NCBI RefSeq assembly: GCF_018129405.1
Contig: NZ_JAFCLP010000002.1
Location: 496,001-560,000, forward strand
DNA: 64,000 nt
From: Bradyrhizobium iriomotense
GTDB lineage: Bacteria; Pseudomonadota; Alphaproteobacteria; Rhizobiales; Xanthobacteraceae
Direction of reading: 5' to 3'
Shown: piece after piece, positions 22,463 through 30,936 of the stretch
Position numbering within the stretch: position 1 is the stretch's first letter
How the letters are laid out: the number at the start of each line of letters is the position of its first letter
Translations under genes and position numbers: made by a program
The notes under the pieces: generated by a model
What the model saw: the letters and a program-made list of their open reading frames with translations, nothing else
What the model was told of the DNA's origin: nothing
The model's database searches: none

Positions 22463-23632
22463 GTGACCATTTCCAGAGATGAACGGCCCCGGCCCCGCAC
22501 CGATCTGGCTCGGGATCAGGCTTGGCATCAGGCTCGGGATCAGGCCTGGGCGATCTCGGTCGGCGGCATCGGCGTCGTGCTGTTCACCGCGCTGCTCGCT
22601 TTCACTTGGTATTTTGCGGCCACCCTGCTCCTGATCTTCACCGGCATGCTGCTCGGCGTCGGCCTCAACGCGCTGACCAATGCGCTCGGACGGCGCGTTC
22701 ACCTGCCACACACAATGCGACTCGCGATCGTCTGCCTCGTCCTTGCGGTGCTGCTCGCAGGCGTTGCCTATCTCGGCGGTGCCACCATCGCCGAGCAGGC
22801 CTCGCTGCTCAGCAAGACCATCAAGTCGCAGATCACCAACGTCCGGTCCTTCCTGGAGAACCACGGCATCGACACCAGCGTGTTCGATCTCGGCAATGGC
22901 GCGCCCGCGGCCTCGACCGACGCGGCGCCGGCGCCCGCCCCGAGCCAGCCCTCACATGGCGGCCTGCCGGGCGCAGGCGCGCTCGCCTCCAGCGGCGGGG
23001 CGATCGTAAGCCAGACCTTCAAGTTGCTGTTCAGCGCGATCAGCGCCGTCGGCAACATCTTCATCGTGCTGTTTCTGGGGCTCGCCTTCGCTGCCCAGCC
23101 CGCCGTCTATCACGACGGCCTGCTGTTCCTCGCGCCTGCGAAGCATCGCACCCGCGTCGCGCTCATCATCGACCGGACAGCTGAGACGCTGGAGCGCTGG
23201 CTGATCGCACAGATCATCGTGATGATCGCGGTTGGCGTCGTGACCTGGATCGGGCTTGCCATCATCGGCATTCCCGGCTCGTTCATCCTTGGAATCCAGG
23301 CTGGCCTGCTCGCCTTCATCCCGACTGTCGGCGCCATCATCGCCGGCGTCGTCGTGGTGCTGGCGAGCCTTGCCTCGGGCTGGATCCCGGCGCTGTCGGC
23401 CTTTCTGCTCTTCATGGGCGTCCACGCCCTGGAGAGTTACGTGCTGACACCGATCCTGCAGCGGCAGGCGCTCGACATCCCGCCGGCCACGCTGTTCGCG
23501 TTCCAGATCCTGCTCGGCGTCGTGTTCGGAATCTGGGGCCTCGCGCTGGCGCTCCCGCTGGTCGCCATCGCCAAGGTCATGATCGACCATTTCAAGACGT
23601 ATGAGGCGCCGCCCCTCGCCGAGGCGGCCTAA
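22463..23632 (+). CDS. AI-2E family transporter (UPF0118 permease)
   Basis: 389 residues from the GTG at 22463, which has AAGGA 6 nt upstream. About eight membrane helices are visible, beginning at WAISVGGIGVVLFTALLAF. A soluble loop (about 125-185) is rich in Ala and Pro. The second half holds the family's conserved GIPGSFILGIQAGLLAFIP and LALPLVAIAKVM segments. Some members export AI-2, others are Na+(Li+)/H+ antiporters; the substrate is open. The N-terminus carries a short tandem repeat (ARDQAW twice). Confidence 0.88.
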   Translation: MTISRDERPRPRTDLARDQAWHQARDQAWAISVGGIGVVLFTALLAFTWYFAATLLLIFTGMLLGVGLNALTNALGRRVHLPHTMRLAIVCLVLAVLLAGVAYLGGATIAEQASLLSKTIKSQITNVRSFLENHGIDTSVFDLGNGAPAASTDAAPAPAPSQPSHGGLPGAGALASSGGAIVSQTFKLLFSAISAVGNIFIVLFLGLAFAAQPAVYHDGLLFLAPAKHRTRVALIIDRTAETLERWLIAQIIVMIAVGVVTWIGLAIIGIPGSFILGIQAGLLAFIPTVGAIIAGVVVVLASLASGWIPALSAFLLFMGVHALESYVLTPILQRQALDIPPATLFAFQILLGVVFGIWGLALALPLVAIAKVMIDHFKTYEAPPLAEAA

Positions 23633-23638
23633 CACGCC

Positions 23639-23935
23639 TTACGTGGTCAGCACGGTCTCGGTGTGCTCGACCTCCGGTGGCGCGGCAAAATACTGGCCGA
23701 CGAGGCCGCGCCATTCGGTGAAATTCTCGGAGCCGCGGAAATCGACGGTGTGGTTCTCCAGCGTCGCCCACTTCACCATCAGCCGGTAGCGCTGCGGCTT
23801 CTCGATCGACTTGTGCAGCTCGAAGCCGTGAAACCCCTTGGAGCGGCCGAAGGCGGCCTTGGCCTTGGCGACGGCGGCCTCGAAATCCTTCTCGCTGCCC
23901 GGCTTGACGTCGATTTGCGCGATCTCGGTGATCAT
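23639..23935 (-). CDS. Antibiotic biosynthesis monooxygenase (ABM) fold protein
   Basis: 98 residues forming one ABM ferredoxin-like domain: MITEIAQIDVKPGSEKDFE at the start, FHGFELHKSIEKP in the middle and VKWATLENHTVDFR towards the end. These dimeric proteins include quinol and heme-degrading monooxygenases. No diagnostic residue is clear enough to name a substrate. AGGTGG precedes the ATG at 23935. It is convergent with the AI-2E permease, 6 bp apart. Confidence 0.85.
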   Translation of the reverse strand: MITEIAQIDVKPGSEKDFEAAVAKAKAAFGRSKGFHGFELHKSIEKPQRYRLMVKWATLENHTVDFRGSENFTEWRGLVGQYFAAPPEVEHTETVLTT

Positions 23936-23985
23936 CGTTTCCACCTTTTTGTTGACGGCCGTGTCTACCGCAGACCGCGACAAAG

Positions 23986-24007
23986 AAAAAGGCGCCGAAA
24001 CGGCGCC
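23986..24007 (-). terminator. Rho-independent terminator of the small membrane protein gene
   Basis: On the minus strand GGCGCCG-TTT-CGGCGCC is followed by TTTTTCTTT, 27 nt after the stop at 24034. Confidence 0.92.
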
Positions 24008-24033
24008 CTGCCCGGACGAAAAATGCAGGCCTG

Positions 24034-24270
24034 TCAGGCGAACAGCAGGACCGTGCCCGCGACGATCAGCGCACAACCGACGAACAGCGCGAGCGGCCAG
24101 TAGCTGCGGCCTTGCGTGTAGCGTCCCTGCGCACGGCGCTCGGTGATCAGCGCCGTCTCGTATTCGTCCGCGGTCGAGAACAGGCAGGCGAAGCCGCCGC
24201 GTGCCGAGGCTGCCTGAGCTTCGAGCGACATCAGGGCGGCCTGCGGGTTCTGTCGACGGATCGATTCCAT
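24034..24270 (-). CDS. Small C-terminally anchored membrane protein, function unknown
   Basis: 78 residues. The first 50 are soluble and charged (MESIRRQNPQ onward); the last 22 form one transmembrane helix (WPLALFVGCALIVAGTVLLFA). It looks like a tail-anchored inner-membrane protein with no known domain. A good terminator follows, supporting a real transcription unit. The GGDEF gene ends 60 bp upstream on the same strand. Confidence 0.65.
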   Translation of the reverse strand: MESIRRQNPQAALMSLEAQAASARGGFACLFSTADEYETALITERRAQGRYTQGRSYWPLALFVGCALIVAGTVLLFA

Positions 24271-24329
24271 GACCGCAATGGTAGGGATCGAACGGTAAAC
24301 AGCGGATTACCGCAGGGCCGCCCTCGCGT

Positions 24330-25550
24330 TCACGCCGTGACCGGACGCGCCTGCGGCGCACCGGCCCGCGCCGCGCTCTGGCGGCGCCAGTTCTCCAGCG
24401 ACAGCGGCAGCTCCTCCGCCGCCTCGACGCGGTTACGGCCGCCGCGCTTGGCCTGGTAGAGCGCGGTGTCGGCAGACGCCAGCAACACCTCGAGCTCGGT
24501 GCCGGCCGGACCGCCGGCAACGCCGATGCTGACGGTGGTGTCGACCGGGCCTTCGTCGACCACGACGCCGGAGGTCTCGAACGCCTCGCGCACGCGCTCG
24601 GCGACCAGCACGCCCTCCTCCAGCGCACACGGCAGGAGCGCGGCGAACTCCTCGCCGCCAATGCGGCCCGAGAGGTCGGAGATGCGTAAGTTGCTGACGA
24701 CGACGGTCGAGAACAGTCTCAGCATCTCGTCGCCGGCGGGATGGCCGAAGCGGTCGTTGATCGACTTGAAGTGGTCGATGTCGAAGATCATCACGGTGAC
24801 GGGCCGCCCGGCCTTGGCCTCGCGGTCGATCACGCGGCCGCAGGCTTCGGAGAAGCCGCGGCGGTTGAGCATGCCGGTGAGCGGATCGGTCGACGCCGCA
24901 GTCCGGTGCGCGGTGACGGTGCGCTCCGACACCAGCATGAAGATCACGAAGACGGTGCCGACGGCGTAGAGCACGAGCTCGACCGCGAACACGGTGACCC
25001 AGATGCTTGAGGAGAAGCCGGCATCATGCGGGCGCAGGAAACTGCCGATCAGGATCGGCAGCATCAGCACGCAGCCGTGCATCACCGGCACGACGAAGGC
25101 CGGCCAGCGCCGCTGCAGGCTCTTGCGCCGCTCGACCCAGAGCTCGCTCGCCGTCACCGCCGCGTACACCGAGACGATGCCGGCGCCGATGATCATGCGC
25201 AGCATGGACGCCGTGGGATCGAGCAGCGTCACGGCGGCGACCCAGGCGAGCGCGCCGAGCACGAGGCCGGGCCAGTTCGGCTTGCGGCCGTGAAAGACGC
25301 GCGCCGCATTCCACACCATGCCGCAGGCCACGAAGCCGACGGCATTTAACGCCAGATAGAGATGCGGCCCCAGCCTTTCGCCGGCGGCCGTCCAAAGCGC
25401 GACGGAGGCGGCACCGAGCAGATAGGCGGTGCCCCACCATTTCAGCGCAGGACTGTTCTCCTGCCTGCCAAAGAACACCATCATGGCGCCGAGCAGTGCG
25501 GCAACCATGGTGGCAACCAAATAGAGCGTGATGCTATCGAGCGACATCAT
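24330..25550 (-). CDS. Membrane-bound diguanylate cyclase (GGDEF domain)
   Basis: 406 residues. Seven predicted membrane helices occupy about 6-208, followed by a GGDEF domain (about 222-385). The active site reads GGEEF (298-302), a functional variant. The product-inhibition I-site RISD (289-292) lies exactly five residues before it, so feedback control by c-di-GMP is expected. AAGGGGG precedes the paired ATGs at 25550/25547. The membrane part resembles uncharacterised seven-helix sensor modules. c-di-GMP typically promotes attachment and polysaccharide production, relevant to the cluster at 32-42 kb. Confidence 0.93.
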   Translation of the reverse strand: MMSLDSITLYLVATMVAALLGAMMVFFGRQENSPALKWWGTAYLLGAASVALWTAAGERLGPHLYLALNAVGFVACGMVWNAARVFHGRKPNWPGLVLGALAWVAAVTLLDPTASMLRMIIGAGIVSVYAAVTASELWVERRKSLQRRWPAFVVPVMHGCVLMLPILIGSFLRPHDAGFSSSIWVTVFAVELVLYAVGTVFVIFMLVSERTVTAHRTAASTDPLTGMLNRRGFSEACGRVIDREAKAGRPVTVMIFDIDHFKSINDRFGHPAGDEMLRLFSTVVVSNLRISDLSGRIGGEEFAALLPCALEEGVLVAERVREAFETSGVVVDEGPVDTTVSIGVAGGPAGTELEVLLASADTALYQAKRGGRNRVEAAEELPLSLENWRRQSAARAGAPQARPVTA

Positions 25551-25707
25551 GTCGGCCCCCTTGAAAACATAGCAGTTACGCGATCGGCACATCCGATTTG
25601 CGCGCCCTTCCGAATGCGACGCTAGGTTCCCGCGGGTTCCATTCAGGTTTTCGCGCGTCCGCAAGTTTTCCGGAAACTCGTCGTCAATTTGCATACAAAC
25701 GAACAAT

Positions 25708-25737
25708 AAAAAGGGCGCTGAAAATCAGCGCCCTTTT
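25708..25737 (-). terminator. Rho-independent terminator of rplM-rpsI
   Basis: Minus strand: GGGCGCTGA-TTT-TCAGCGCCC followed by TTTTTATTG, about 45 nt after the rpsI stop. Confidence 0.93.
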
Positions 25738-25781
25738 GCATCTCATTGAAGCCGCTTTCGCGGCGAATGCGACCGAAGCGA

Positions 25782-26261
25782 TTAACGCTTCGAGAACTGG
25801 AAGGACCGGCGGGCCTTGGCCTTGCCGTACTTCTTGCGCTCGACCACGCGCGAGTCGCGGGTGAGGAAGCCGCCCTTCTTGAGCACAGAGCGCAGCTCCG
25901 GCTCGAAATAGGTGAGCGCCTTGGAGATGCCGTGACGGACCGCGCCGGCCTGGCCGGACAGACCGCCGCCGGCGACGGTGCAGATCACGTCGTACTGGCC
26001 CGAACGCTGGGCCACGGAGAACGGCTGCTCGATCATCATGCGCAGCACGGGACGGGCGAAATAGACCTCGACCTCGCGCGAGTTGACGGTGACCTTGCCG
26101 GCGCCCGGCTTGATCCACACGCGGGCGACCGCGTCCTTGCGCTTGCCGGTGGCATAGGCGCGGTTGAACTTGTCGACCTTCTTCTCGTGCTTGGGCGCCT
26201 CGGGCGCCGCCGCCGTCTTGAGCTGCGAGAGCTGGTCGAGCGACTGGATGGATTCGGCCAT
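25782..26261 (-). CDS. rpsI: 30S ribosomal protein S9
   Basis: 159 residues. The conserved S9 core begins at [14 protein letters not shown] (about 36) and ends with the invariant SFQFSKR, whose basic tail reaches the ribosomal P site. The N-terminal 30 residues are an alphaproteobacterial extension rich in Ala, Lys and Glu. The ATG at 26261 lies one base after the rplM stop, so translation is coupled. Confidence 0.98.
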   Translation of the reverse strand: MAESIQSLDQLSQLKTAAAPEAPKHEKKVDKFNRAYATGKRKDAVARVWIKPGAGKVTVNSREVEVYFARPVLRMMIEQPFSVAQRSGQYDVICTVAGGGLSGQAGAVRHGISKALTYFEPELRSVLKKGGFLTRDSRVVERKKYGKAKARRSFQFSKR

Positions 26262-26262
26262 G

Positions 26263-26727
26263 TTATGCGGCCCTCGTGTTCTTGCGGTTCAACTTGGCGA
26301 TATCGATCTTCTCGGGCTGCTGCGCCTCGTGCGGATGATCGGCGCCGCCGTAGACACGGAGGTTGCCCATCTGCACGCGACCGAGCGGACCACGCGGGAT
26401 CATGCGCTCGACGGCCTTCTCGAGCACGCGCTCGGGGTGACGGCCCTCGAGGATCTGGCGCGCGGTGCGCTCCTTGACGTGGCCGACATAGCCGGTGTGC
26501 TTGTAATAGGTCTTCTGCTCGCGCTTGCGACCGGTGAGGACCGCATGCTGCGCGTTGATGATGATGACGTTGTCGCCGCAATCAACGTGCGGGGTGTAGG
26601 TCGGGAGGTGCTTGCCGCGCAGGCGCATTGCGACGATGGTGGCGAGACGGCCGACGACCAGACCCTTGGCGTCGATCAGCACCCACTTCTTCGTCACCTC
26701 GGCCGGCTTTGCCGAAAAGGTTTTCAT
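26263..26727 (-). CDS. rplM: 50S ribosomal protein L13
   Basis: 154 residues starting at the ATG at 26727 ([15 protein letters not shown]), the usual alphaproteobacterial L13 start; the frame stays open upstream without similarity. Diagnostic segments are [15 protein letters not shown], the DNVIIINA loop and [10 protein letters not shown]13 is an early-assembly protein of the large subunit. rplM-rpsI is the standard two-gene operon; a housekeeping promoter lies about 56 nt upstream. Confidence 0.98.
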   Translation of the reverse strand: MKTFSAKPAEVTKKWVLIDAKGLVVGRLATIVAMRLRGKHLPTYTPHVDCGDNVIIINAQHAVLTGRKREQKTYYKHTGYVGHVKERTARQILEGRHPERVLEKAVERMIPRGPLGRVQMGNLRVYGGADHPHEAQQPEKIDIAKLNRKNTRAA

Positions 26728-26782
26728 GTCAGAATTTCCGTGAGGGAGACATCGGCGCGAACACCGCACCGGACTGCGCGAG

Positions 26783-26811
26783 TTTCTAGAGAAGAGACGC
26801 GCAACGGTCAA
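26783..26811 (-). promoter_or_regulatory. Sigma-70-type promoter of rplM-rpsI
   Basis: Minus strand TTGACC (26811-26806), 17-bp spacer, TAGAAA (26788-26783). The predicted RNA start is about 50 nt before rplM, a normal leader for a ribosomal operon. Confidence 0.6.
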
Positions 26812-26883
26812 TGCCCAACGACGGAAATTACATCCATGAAATCAATGACTTGAAAATAAGGTGCTATATTACCCTCAAAAAGC

Positions 26884-27312
26884 TCAAACATTTGGAATGG
26901 AATAGGTCGAGGTGACATGAGCGATCGGATCGGGTGAGGTACCAGACAAGAGGTTCACCTCCCCGACCGCCAGGCGCTTGCCGAGCTTGAGCAGCCGCGC
27001 CTCGGCCAGGACGTCCTGCCCTGGCTGGCCCTTGCGCAGGAAGTTGATGTTGAGATTGGTGGTGACGGCGAGGCCGATCGGCCCGATCGCGGACAGCAGC
27101 ACCACGTACATCGCGAAATCGGCGAGCGCCATCAGCGTCGGACCCGACACGGTTCCGCCCGGCCGCAGCATCCTTTCGCTATAGCGCTGGCGCAAAAGGC
27201 TGGTTTGGCCGTCCGCACTCTCGATCGTGATGTCGTCGCCGCTGAAGGCCTGGGGAAACTCGTCGCGGAGAAACTGCTCGAGCTCCGCCACGCTCATTTT
27301 CGCTAACGCCAT
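26884..27312 (-). CDS. PaaI-type hotdog-fold thioesterase
   Basis: 142 residues with the hotdog thioesterase core: RPGGTVSGPTLMALADFAM (the ALAD segment begins the central helix) and TNLNINFLRKGQPG. Such enzymes hydrolyse acyl-CoA or aryl-CoA thioesters. I chose the ATG at 27312; a GTG four codons earlier lacks room for a ribosome-binding site. It is divergent from the enoyl-CoA hydratase at 27399, so the two may handle related CoA esters. Confidence 0.88.
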   Translation of the reverse strand: MALAKMSVAELEQFLRDEFPQAFSGDDITIESADGQTSLLRQRYSERMLRPGGTVSGPTLMALADFAMYVVLLSAIGPIGLAVTTNLNINFLRKGQPGQDVLAEARLLKLGKRLAVGEVNLLSGTSPDPIAHVTSTYSIPNV

Positions 27313-27398
27313 GCCGTTCCCCACCCTCGCTTCGGTCGCCCTGGTACATTAAGTTATTGGTGTCATCCAATTGCAATCATTCCACGGAAGTCGCGTCA

Positions 27399-28223
27399 AT
27401 GTCCGTTCAGGCCGCCCGTGCCCCCTCCCCGCAACCGCCGATCCTGCTGCGCGAGATCGTCGGCAGCGTCGCCGTGCTGACGCTGAACCGCCCCGCCGCG
27501 CGCAACAGCCTGTCGGAGGCGATGATCGGCCAGCTGCATGCGAGCTTCAACGCGATCGCCGAGGACAAGCGCATCCGCGCTGCCGTCATCGCCGCCAACG
27601 GCCCGGCCTTTTCCGCCGGCCACGACATCAAGGAATTGACCGCGCGCCGCAGCGATCCCGATCGCGGCCGCGCCTATTTCGCCGGGATCATGAACGCCTG
27701 TAGCGCGATGATGCAGGCGATCGTGCATCTGCCGAAGCCCGTGGTCGCGGCCGTCCAGGGCATCGCGACGGCCGCCGGCTGCCAGCTCGTCGCGAGTTGC
27801 GACCTCGCAATCGCCTCGGAAGCCGCAAGCTTTGCGACGCCCGGCGTCGACATCGGTCTGTTCTGCTCGACGCCCATGGTGGCACTGTCGCGCAACGTCC
27901 CGCGCAAGCAGGCGATGGAGATGCTGCTGACGGGCGAGCCTGTCACGGCCGACCGCGCCCGCGAGATCGGGCTCGTCAACCGTGTCGTGCCTGCCGGCAC
28001 CGAACTCGGCGCCGCGATCGAGCTGGCACAACAGGTCGCGCTGAAATCCGCCTACACCGTCAAGCTCGGCAAGGAGGCTTTCTACCGCCAGGCCGAGATG
28101 AGCCTTGCGGACGCCTATCGCTATGCCGCAGAGGTGATGACCGAGAACATGATGGCGCGCGACGCCGAGGAAGGCATCGGCGCCTTCATCGAGAAGCGCA
28201 CGCCGACATGGCGGGATGAATGA
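27399..28223 (+). CDS. Enoyl-CoA hydratase/isomerase family protein
   Basis: 274 residues of crotonase fold. The oxyanion-hole motifs are AFSAGHDIKEL (about 69-79) and QGIATAAGCQLVASCDL. Classical hydratases carry two catalytic Glu residues; here the second region reads TPGVDIGLFCSTPMV, so the exact reaction is uncertain. The ATG at 27399 has GGAAG 8 nt upstream. It precedes the CoA-binding protein gene, with a palindromic repeat between them. Confidence 0.9.
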   Translation: MSVQAARAPSPQPPILLREIVGSVAVLTLNRPAARNSLSEAMIGQLHASFNAIAEDKRIRAAVIAANGPAFSAGHDIKELTARRSDPDRGRAYFAGIMNACSAMMQAIVHLPKPVVAAVQGIATAAGCQLVASCDLAIASEAASFATPGVDIGLFCSTPMVALSRNVPRKQAMEMLLTGEPVTADRAREIGLVNRVVPAGTELGAAIELAQQVALKSAYTVKLGKEAFYRQAEMSLADAYRYAAEVMTENMMARDAEEGIGAFIEKRTPTWRDE

Positions 28224-28254
28224 TGGGCGGCGTTATCGCTGCTCAACCCCACAT

Positions 28255-28336
28255 CGTCATTCCGGGGCGGCTCGCAGAGCCGAACCCGGAATCTCGAGAT
28301 TCCGGGTTCGATGCTGCGCATCGCCCCGGAATGACG
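28255..28336. repeat. Palindromic repeat, family C (copy 1)
   Basis: Outer arms CGTCATTCCGGGGCG and CGCCCCGGAATGACG, inner arms GAACCCGGAATC/GATTCCGGGTTC. The same design recurs at 30371-30469. It fills most of the gap between the enoyl-CoA hydratase and the CoA-binding gene and could form a long hairpin in a shared mRNA. Confidence 0.85.
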
Positions 28337-28350
28337 AACGAAAGAAAAAG

Positions 28351-28935
28351 ATGAACCACGACGCCTATCCCGACAATTACATCCGCGGCATCCTCAACAG
28401 CGTGAAGTTGATCGCGATGGTCGGCGCATCGCCGGTCAACGTGCGGCCGAGCTATTTCGCGTTCAAATATCTGGCACAGCGCGGCTACGACATGATCCCG
28501 GTCAATCCCGGTCATGTCGGCAAGGAGCTGCTCGGCAAACCCTTCGTCGCCTCGCTCTCCGACATCGGCCGTCCGATCGACATGATCGACATCTTCCGCA
28601 ACTCCAGCCACATCATGCCCGTCGTCGAAGAGGCGCTCACACTCGATCCGCTGCCGAAGGTGATCTGGATGCAGCTCGGCGCGCGTGACGATGCCGCGGC
28701 GGCGAAAGCGGAATCGGTCGGTATCAAGGTGGTCATGAACCGCTGCCCGAAGATCGAATATGGCCGCCTGTCGTCCGAAATATCCTGGATGGGCGTGAAT
28801 TCGCGCACACTCAGCTCCAAGCGCGCGCCGGTACCGACACAGGGCATGCGGCTATCCCTCAATCGGATGAGCGTCGGCGGCGGCGAGACCGCAGCATCGG
28901 ATCGCGCCGCGAAAAACAAGACCGAGCAAAGCTGA
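28351..28935 (+). CDS. CoA-binding domain protein
   Basis: 194 residues, mainly one CoA_binding_2 Rossmann domain: VKLIAMVGASPVNVRPSY at the start, IPVNPGHVGKELLGKP, and VIWMQLGARDDAAAAKAE. Such proteins resemble the nucleotide-binding part of succinyl-CoA synthetase; their role is unclear. The C-terminal 40 residues are low-complexity. AAAGAAAAAG before the ATG is a weak Shine-Dalgarno. It lies 149 bp upstream of the O-acetylhomoserine sulfhydrylase gene and may share its transcript. Confidence 0.88.
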   Translation: MNHDAYPDNYIRGILNSVKLIAMVGASPVNVRPSYFAFKYLAQRGYDMIPVNPGHVGKELLGKPFVASLSDIGRPIDMIDIFRNSSHIMPVVEEALTLDPLPKVIWMQLGARDDAAAAKAESVGIKVVMNRCPKIEYGRLSSEISWMGVNSRTLSSKRAPVPTQGMRLSLNRMSVGGGETAASDRAAKNKTEQS

Positions 28936-29084
28936 CGCAATTGCGAAGGTTTCGTTTCGCGGGCGCGACAATGGGTAGCACGATCATTCCCAAATGATCC
29001 TGATGTGACGCGGCGCCTTGACGGCGGGCGCCCTGCCCATCAGCATGCCGCGCGATTTCAGACCAAGAGAACAGGACGCCTTCT

Positions 29085-30365
29085 ATGAGCGATCGCCTTC
29101 CGGGATTTTCAACCCTCGCCGTGCATGCCGGTGCACAGCCCGATCCGACCACCGGCGCGCGCGCGACCCCGATTTATCAAACGACATCATTTGTCTTCAA
29201 CGACGCCGATCACGCCGCCTCGCTGTTCGGCCTGCAGGCGTTCGGCAACATCTACACCCGCATCGGCAACCCGACCAATGCCGTGCTGGAAGAGCGCGTC
29301 GCCGCGCTCGAAGGCGGCACCGCCGCGCTGGCGGTTGCTTCCGGCCATGCCGCGCAGGTTGTGATCCTGCAGCAACTGCTCCAGCCCGGCGACGAGTTCA
29401 TCGCCGCGCGAAAGCTCTATGGCGGCTCGATCAACCAGTTCACGCATGCGTTCAAGAGTTTTGGCTGGAACGTGGTGTGGGCCGATCCCGATGACATCTC
29501 AAGCTTCGAGCGCGCGGTGACGCCGCGCACCAAAGCGATCTTCATCGAGTCCATCGCCAACCCTGCCGGCAGCATCACCGACATCGAGGCGATCTCGACG
29601 GTGGCGCGCAAAGCGGGCGTGCCGCTGATCGTCGACAACACGCTGGCCTCGCCCTATTTGATCCGCCCGATCGACCACGGCGCCGACATCGTCGTGCACT
29701 CGCTGACGAAGTTTTTGGGCGGTCACGGCAACTCGCTCGGCGGCATCATCGTCGATGCCGGCACCTTCGACTGGTCCACCGGCGGCAAATACCCGATGCT
29801 CTCCGAGCCGCGGCCGGAATATCACGGCATCCGCCTCCAGGAGACCTTTGGCAATTTCGCCTTCGCGATCGCCTGCCGCGTGCTCGGCTTGCGCGACCTC
29901 GGCCCCGCGCTCTCGCCCTTCAACGCCTTCATGATCCTGACCGGCATCGAGACGCTGCCGCTGCGCATGCAGAAGCACTGCGACAACGCCAAGGCTGTCG
30001 CCGAATTCCTCGCCGGCCATCCGGCGGTGGCCTCGGTCAGCTATGCGGGCCTGCCGAGCGACAAGTACAACCAGCTCGCGCGCAAATACGCGCCGAAGGG
30101 CGCCGGTGCCGTGTTCACCTTCAGCCTGAAGGGCGGCTATGACGCCGGCGTCAGCCTGGTGTCGAAGCTGCAGTTGTTCTCGCACCTCGCCAATGTCGGC
30201 GACACCCGCTCGCTCGTGATCCACCCGGCCTCGACCACGCACAGCCAGCTCGATGACGCCGCCAAGGTGAAGTCCGGCGCCGGCCCCGACGTGGTGCGGC
30301 TCTCGGTCGGCATCGAGGACAAGGAAGATCTGATCGCCGACCTCGAGCAGGCGTTGAGCGCGTAG
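29085..30365 (+). CDS. metY: O-acetylhomoserine aminocarboxypropyltransferase (sulfhydrylase)
   Basis: 426 residues of the Cys/Met-metabolism PLP family. The PLP lysine is Lys209 in HSLTKFLGGHGNS, and the FGNIYTRIGNPT segment (53-64) is typical of O-acetylhomoserine sulfhydrylases. The length (about 426) fits MetY rather than the shorter MetB/MetC. It makes homocysteine from O-acetylhomoserine and sulfide, or related reactions. AGGA precedes the ATG. I found no recognisable SAM-II or other riboswitch in the 149-bp leader. Confidence 0.92.
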   Translation: MSDRLPGFSTLAVHAGAQPDPTTGARATPIYQTTSFVFNDADHAASLFGLQAFGNIYTRIGNPTNAVLEERVAALEGGTAALAVASGHAAQVVILQQLLQPGDEFIAARKLYGGSINQFTHAFKSFGWNVVWADPDDISSFERAVTPRTKAIFIESIANPAGSITDIEAISTVARKAGVPLIVDNTLASPYLIRPIDHGADIVVHSLTKFLGGHGNSLGGIIVDAGTFDWSTGGKYPMLSEPRPEYHGIRLQETFGNFAFAIACRVLGLRDLGPALSPFNAFMILTGIETLPLRMQKHCDNAKAVAEFLAGHPAVASVSYAGLPSDKYNQLARKYAPKGAGAVFTFSLKGGYDAGVSLVSKLQLFSHLANVGDTRSLVIHPASTTHSQLDDAAKVKSGAGPDVVRLSVGIEDKEDLIADLEQALSA

Positions 30366-30370
30366 TTGCT

Positions 30371-30469
30371 GTCGTTCCGGGGCGGTGCGAAGCACCGAAC
30401 CCGGAACCTCGACAATATTTGCTCATCTCTGGATTCCGGGTTCGCGCTTCCGCGCGCCCCGGAATGACG
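30371..30469. repeat. Palindromic repeat, family C (copy 2)
   Basis: Outer arms GTCGTTCCGGGGC and GCCCCGGAATGAC, inner arms GAACCCGGAA/TTCCGGGTTC, with a longer centre than copy 1 (28255-28336). It directly follows metY and may act as its terminator. Confidence 0.85.
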
Positions 30470-30560
30470 GCGGCCGTTTCGGCCGCCGCCAGTTAACAGT
30501 CATTAACCATATCTGCCGCATACATCGTCCTTGGATCGCCCCTTTGATTCGGAGCCGACG

Positions 30561-30905
30561 ATGCTGCGCTGGATGGTGCCTGCCCTTGCGGCGATGCTGA
30601 CGGTTTCAGGCGCGCTCGCCGCCGATCTGCCGGCGACGCCGAAGCGGCGCGCTGCCGTGCCGCCGCAGGACCCGCCACAGGTCTATGTCGAGACCGATGC
30701 GGATGCGCTGATCTCGCCGGCCTATGGCATCGGCAGCTATATCCGCAACCTGCCGGGCACGCCGCTCCTGCCCGGCTCCAGCACCTTGCCGGGCTATTAC
30801 GGCCGGCCCTGGAGCTACGATTATCAGGGCCCGTATTACGGCGGGAAGCAGGTCGATTATTTCTGGCGCCTGCCCTACGCGTGCGGCGTCTACGGCTATT
30901 GCTGA
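30561..30905 (+). CDS. Small secreted Tyr/Gly/Pro-rich protein, function unknown
   Basis: 114 residues from the ATG at 30561 (GGAG upstream). A signal peptide (MLRWMVPALAAMLTVSGALA) is followed by a mature part rich in Pro, Tyr and Gly (LPGYYGRPWSYDYQGPYYGG) ending in CGVYGYC, where two Cys could pair. No domain is recognised; it is likely periplasmic or outer-membrane associated. It is convergent with ctaA, 19 bp apart, and its stop codon lies in a duplicated 15-mer. Confidence 0.65.
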   Translation: MLRWMVPALAAMLTVSGALAADLPATPKRRAAVPPQDPPQVYVETDADALISPAYGIGSYIRNLPGTPLLPGSSTLPGYYGRPWSYDYQGPYYGGKQVDYFWRLPYACGVYGYC

Positions 30906-30936
30906 TCAGCCGGGCTGATGGTGATCAGCCGGGCTG
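30903..30936. repeat. 15-bp direct duplication covering two convergent stop codons
   Basis: TGATCAGCCGGGCTG occurs at 30903-30917 and 30922-30936. Copy 1 provides the TGA of the plus-strand secreted protein; copy 2 provides (as TCA) the stop of ctaA on the minus strand. Confidence 0.85.

Noticed and set aside
22172-22864. Long N-terminal extension of the PuuD-like protein
   Set aside because: The extra frame covers the divergent permease start and has no similarity; the ATG at 22171 has a good ribosome-binding site and the correct family N-terminus.
28216-28350. N-terminal extension of the CoA-binding protein
   Set aside because: The extra 45 codons are the family C repeat read through; similarity to the family starts at the ATG at 28351.
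28936-29084. SAM-type riboswitch before metY
   Set aside because: The leader has GC-rich pairs (GGCGCC twice) but I could not match the conserved core of SAM-II or other SAM riboswitches. A covariance search would settle it.
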